From contig JAXDNY010000072.1 in assembly GCA_034669145.1 (NCBI GenBank), forward strand, positions 59,873-123,872: 64,000 bases of DNA, read 5' to 3'. The notes under the pieces were generated by a model, which saw only the letters and a list, made by a program, of their open reading frames with translations, had not been told where the DNA came from and searched no databases. Numbering within the stretch: the stretch's first letter is position 1; the number at the start of each line of letters is the position of its first letter. The DNA comes from PALSA-894 sp034669145. GTDB lineage: Bacteria; Pseudomonadota; Alphaproteobacteria; Rhizobiales; Xanthobacteraceae. This document shows positions 61,154-64,000 of the stretch, piece after piece. The position numbers and the translations under genes are program-made.

Positions 61154-61729
61154 ATGGACGCACTTGCGACCGCTTCCGCGACCGCGCCGCCGGTCAGCGA
61201 CGCGGAGGCGCCGTTCGAGGTGCGCGCGACCCCCGCGGGCCGCGGCCTGTTCGCCCGCCGCGTGATCGCATCCGGCACGCAGCTGTTCGGCGAGAATGAC
61301 TGGACCGACGAGACCGAGCGCAGGGATTTCTCGGTCCTCTCGGCGGCACAGCTCGATAACCTGACCCCGCCGATGCGCACGGCCTTCCTGCGCTTTGGCT
61401 ACAACACCGCGCCTGAGCAGATCACCGGAACGTTCCGCCCCGAAACGGTGCGGCATCCGAGCAATTTCATCAATCATTCCTGCGAGCCGAACGCCGGTTA
61501 CGACGGCGAGGATCAGATCGTCGCCCTGCGGCGTATTTCGGCGGGCGAAGAGATCCGCATGGACTACGGGACGTTCAGTTTCTCGTTCGACCACAATTTC
61601 AGTTGCGCGTGCGGCGCGTGGGGCTGCCGCGGAACCGTGCGGCGTGACGACTGGCGCGCGCTGGTGCGCACCGGGCTGCGCCTGCCGGGCTTCATGCGCG
61701 CGCTCGCCGACCGCGCTCTGTGGGGCTGA
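61154..61729 (+). CDS. SET-domain protein 2 (putative lysine methyltransferase)
   Basis: 191 residues from the ATG at 61154, with GGAG 7 nt upstream; a GTG at 61127 overlapping the previous stop is possible. Same motifs as its neighbour: GRGLFARRVIASGTQL, NFINHSCEPNAGY, GEEIRMDYG and SCACGAWGCRGTV. The pair looks like an old duplication, since identity is concentrated in the motifs. Confidence 0.88.
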   Translation: MDALATASATAPPVSDAEAPFEVRATPAGRGLFARRVIASGTQLFGENDWTDETERRDFSVLSAAQLDNLTPPMRTAFLRFGYNTAPEQITGTFRPETVRHPSNFINHSCEPNAGYDGEDQIVALRRISAGEEIRMDYGTFSFSFDHNFSCACGAWGCRGTVRRDDWRALVRTGLRLPGFMRALADRALWG

Positions 61730-61793
61730 CACGGCTTTTCCCGCAGCGCCGCGCGTGTCACCATCGGCGGCGTGAGGCCTACAGGAGACCGCG

Positions 61794-62651
61794 ATGCGGC
61801 GGCGCAACTGGCTGCTTGGAGCGATCGGCGCAACGGCGCTTGTCCTGACGTGGGGCGCATTGGCGGCGCCGCGCCTTGCGGATTTTCCCGGCGCTAGGGC
61901 CACCGGCTCGACCGAGGTCGACGTCGAGCTCGTGCTTGCGATCGACATCTCATACTCGATGGATTTCGACGAGCTGGCGCTGCAGCGCGAGGGCTATTCG
62001 CAGGCGATCGCCTCGCAGGAATTCCTCAACGCCCTGAAGCAGGGCACCAACGCCAAGGTCGCCGTGACTCTCGTCGAGTGGGCGGGCGCCGCGGACCAGC
62101 GGATTGTAGTGCCGTGGCGGCTGATCGATGGGCCGGCGAGTGCGCAGGCCGTGTCGGACGAAATCGCGCACAGTCCGGTGCGGCGGGCCTTCCGCACCTC
62201 CATCTCCGGCGCGTTGATGTTTTCCGCCGCGCTGTTCGAGGGCAATGGATTTCGCGGCATCCGCCGCGTGATCGACGTGTCGGGCGACGGCACCAACAAT
62301 CAGGGGCCGCCGGTCACGCTGGTGCGCGACGAGGTGCTGGCCAAGGGCATCGTCATCAACGGCTTGCCGATCATGCTGAAGGAGCCGGCACCCGGCTCGA
62401 TCGACATCAAGGAGCTCGACATCTACTACGAGGATTGCGTGATCGGCGGACCCGGCTCGTTCGTGATCCCGATCCGCGACCGCGAGAAATTCAGGGAGGC
62501 GATCCGCACCAAGCTGGTGCTCGACATCGCGCAGTATCGCGGCGGGGGACGCGTGATCCCGGCATCCGCCGAGGCACCGCGCATCTCCTGCACCATCGGC
62601 GAGCAGATGTGGCAGCGCCGCTGGGGCGGCAGCGGGATCGATGGGAGATAG
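61794..62651 (+). CDS. DUF1194 (VWA-like) secreted protein
   Basis: 285 residues; ACAGGAGACCGCG precedes the ATG. A signal peptide (RNWLLGAIGATALVLTWGALA) is followed by VDVELVLAIDISYSMD, the MIDAS motif DxSxS of von Willebrand A domains, and VIDVSGDGTNNQG, the second metal-site strand. DUF1194 family, function unknown, presumably periplasmic binding of another protein. It may belong to the forward unit with the SET genes. Confidence 0.9.
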   Translation: MRRRNWLLGAIGATALVLTWGALAAPRLADFPGARATGSTEVDVELVLAIDISYSMDFDELALQREGYSQAIASQEFLNALKQGTNAKVAVTLVEWAGAADQRIVVPWRLIDGPASAQAVSDEIAHSPVRRAFRTSISGALMFSAALFEGNGFRGIRRVIDVSGDGTNNQGPPVTLVRDEVLAKGIVINGLPIMLKEPAPGSIDIKELDIYYEDCVIGGPGSFVIPIRDREKFREAIRTKLVLDIAQYRGGGRVIPASAEAPRISCTIGEQMWQRRWGGSGIDGR

Positions 62652-62652
62652 C

Positions 62653-62796
62653 TGTCATTCCGGGGCGCCCCGCAGCGGCGAGCCCGGAAACCATAAACAC
62701 AGTCCGCGCATCTTGAAACGCCGGTCGGCGATAACTCGCTTGTCTTGTGGTTATGGATTCCGAGCTCGCAGACTTTGTCCGCGCCCCGGAATGACA
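62653..62796. repeat. MITE/REP-like long inverted repeat
   Basis: Perfect 16-bp terminal inverted repeats TGTCATTCCGGGGCGC (62653-62668) and its complement (62781-62796). Inside, AACCATAAACAC and GTGGTTATGG also pair, so the whole 144 bp can fold into one long hairpin. It sits between convergent genes and carries no open frame. The GTCATTCCGGGGCGC end is common in Bradyrhizobium-like genomes (from memory). Confidence 0.85.
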
Positions 62797-62803
62797 GATG
62801 AGA

Positions 62804-64000
62804 TCAGCGCTCAAACCGCGCCACGATCTCGACGTGCGCCGAATAGCGGAACTGATCGACCGGCGTGACCGCGATCAGCCGATAGCCGCCGTCCACCAGC
62901 AGGCGCGCATCGCGCGCGAAGCTGGCGGCATTGCAGGACACCGCCACGACCAATGGGACCTTTGAGGCGGCAAGCTGGCGCGCCTGCGCTTCGGCGCCCT
63001 GGCGCGGCGGGTCGAACACTACCGCGCCGAACGATTTCAGTTCGTCCGGCGCGAACGGACGGCGGAACAAGTCACGCACCTCGGCTTCGATGGGCTTGAG
63101 GCCCGGCGTCTTGGCGGCCTGACGCAGGGCGGCGATCGCACCATCATCGGTGTCCGCCGCAACGACGCGTGCGCGCTCCGCCAGCCGCAGCGCGAACGGG
63201 CCGACACCGCAAAACAGGTCGGCAACCGCCTTGGCATTACCGGCATGCTCCGCCACCAGACGCGCGAGCACCGCCTCGCCTTCCTGTGTGGCCTGCAGGA
63301 AAGCGCCCGGCGGCAGCACGACGGACGCCTTGCCCATGCTGACGCTCGGCGCTGCGCGCTGCGCGATCAGTTCGCCATGACGCGTGAGCCGCGCCAGCCG
63401 ATGCGACTCGGCGAGCCGCGCCAGCGCCGCCGTCTGCCGAGGCCCAAGCGGACCCGAGCCGCGCAAATCAACATCGAGCCCGCCATCGGTCACGGTCGCC
63501 TGGATATCGAGGGGCTTCTTCAGTGCACCGAGCGCCTCGGCGAGCGCCCATGCGGCAGGGATTGCACCCGCGAGGGCTGGCGCCAGCACCGGACAGCGAT
63601 CGATCGAGACGATGTGATGCGCCCGATAGCCCATGAATCCGAGTTCGAGCACGTCATGGGCGCTGCGCCGCGCGTGCAGGACCGCGCGCCGCCGCCCCTC
63701 CCCGTGCGCGTCGATCAGTTCGCCGACCGGCGCGTCAAGGCCGGCCTGGCGCAACGCCTCGACGACCGTCCCGCGCTTCCACTCCCGATAGCGCGCGAAA
63801 TCCCAATGCTGCGTCTGGCAGCCGCCGCAGACGGCGAAGTGCGGGCACACCGGCGTGACGCGCTCGGAACTTCCGCTCTCGACGCGTAACAGGTGGCGGC
63901 GGTCCGGATGACCGGGAAACGGTTCGACCTCCACGCTTTCGCCCGCCAGCGTGTAAGGCACGAACACCGGCCCGCCGGGCGTCTCGGCGATGCCGTCGCC
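62804..64000 (-). CDS. RumA/RlmD-type RNA (uracil-5-)-methyltransferase (5' end outside window)
   Basis: At least 398 residues are in the window; the frame continues past 64000 with GDGIAETPGGPVFVPYTLAG, a TRAM-like start, so the N-terminus is missing. The Fe-S cluster cysteines are in CPHFAVCGGCQTQHW. The AdoMet site is VADLFCGVGPFALRLAE, and the catalytic Cys lies in VVAVSCNAASFARDARLL; VVFDPPRQGAEAQ is also conserved. It makes m5U in rRNA (or tRNA). Confidence 0.92.
   Translation of the reverse strand, partial: GDGIAETPGGPVFVPYTLAGESVEVEPFPGHPDRRHLLRVESGSSERVTPVCPHFAVCGGCQTQHWDFARYREWKRGTVVEALRQAGLDAPVGELIDAHGEGRRRAVLHARRSAHDVLELGFMGYRAHHIVSIDRCPVLAPALAGAIPAAWALAEALGALKKPLDIQATVTDGGLDVDLRGSGPLGPRQTAALARLAESHRLARLTRHGELIAQRAAPSVSMGKASVVLPPGAFLQATQEGEAVLARLVAEHAGNAKAVADLFCGVGPFALRLAERARVVAADTDDGAIAALRQAAKTPGLKPIEAEVRDLFRRPFAPDELKSFGAVVFDPPRQGAEAQARQLAASKVPLVVAVSCNAASFARDARLLVDGGYRLIAVTPVDQFRYSAHVEIVARFER

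Overview
The window is a high-GC chromosomal segment from an alphaproteobacterium. Its gene content (two Bug/TctC binding proteins, a pdxH / RT0821-type lipoprotein / CbpA-like DnaJ / ECF sigma / fabI / aroC / ribB block, short palindromic repeats of rhizobial type) points to Hyphomicrobiales (Rhizobiales), close to Bradyrhizobiaceae/Xanthobacteraceae. That placement is an inference from gene families and remembered gene order, not from a search. No rRNA, tRNA, CRISPR array, transposase or phage integrase was seen.

Layout. 1-8.2 kb: the 5' part of a very large repeat exoprotein (DUF4347, cadherin-like repeats, beta-strand repeats; reverse strand, running off the left edge), then three tandem phage-tail-collar (microcystin-dependent-protein-like) genes, a GNAT acetyltransferase, a Tat-exported protein and a DUF6916 protein. 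8.3-13.2 kb: catabolic genes (two Bug-family binding proteins, an IlvD/Edd sugar-acid dehydratase, a metallo-beta-lactamase-fold hydrolase). 13.2-18.1 kb: a reverse operon GMC oxidoreductase - YjgN-type membrane protein - M48 protease - DUF1499 protein. 18.2-31.8 kb: housekeeping and accessory genes (acyl-CoA synthetase, HAD phosphatase, extensin-like protein, CPBP protease, HigBA module, amidase, HNH protein, XRE regulator, Nudix, omega-transaminase, SnoaL-type sigma factor, L,D-transpeptidase). 32.1-40.6 kb: CorA, a secreted ClpP-like protein, SDR, PdxH, lipoprotein, DnaJ-like, anti-sigma/sigma pair, FabI, histidine phosphatase.

40.7-46.6 kb carries the most unusual system: a 1394-residue Pls/PosA-type single-module NRPS (adenylation - carrier - membrane/left-handed-beta-helix domains) with its own Sfp-type phosphopantetheinyl transferase and a GNAT acetyltransferase, next to a DUF6445 protein. 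Characterised members of this NRPS family make homopolymers of basic amino acids; the product here is unknown.

46.9-52.9 kb: aroC and ribB overlap. The last 156 bp of ribB is duplicated downstream, and a Gp49-like toxin / XRE antitoxin pair sits between the copies. A frameshifted antitoxin remnant and a low-GC frameshifted gene between inverted palindromic repeats follow, so this is a small insertion hot spot. 52.9-64 kb: MHYT-GGDEF-EAL protein, nucleosidase, small orphan genes, two Crp/Fnr regulators (one frameshifted), a hemerythrin-like protein, two tandem SET-domain methyltransferases, a DUF1194 protein and a RumA-type RNA m5U methyltransferase cut by the right edge.
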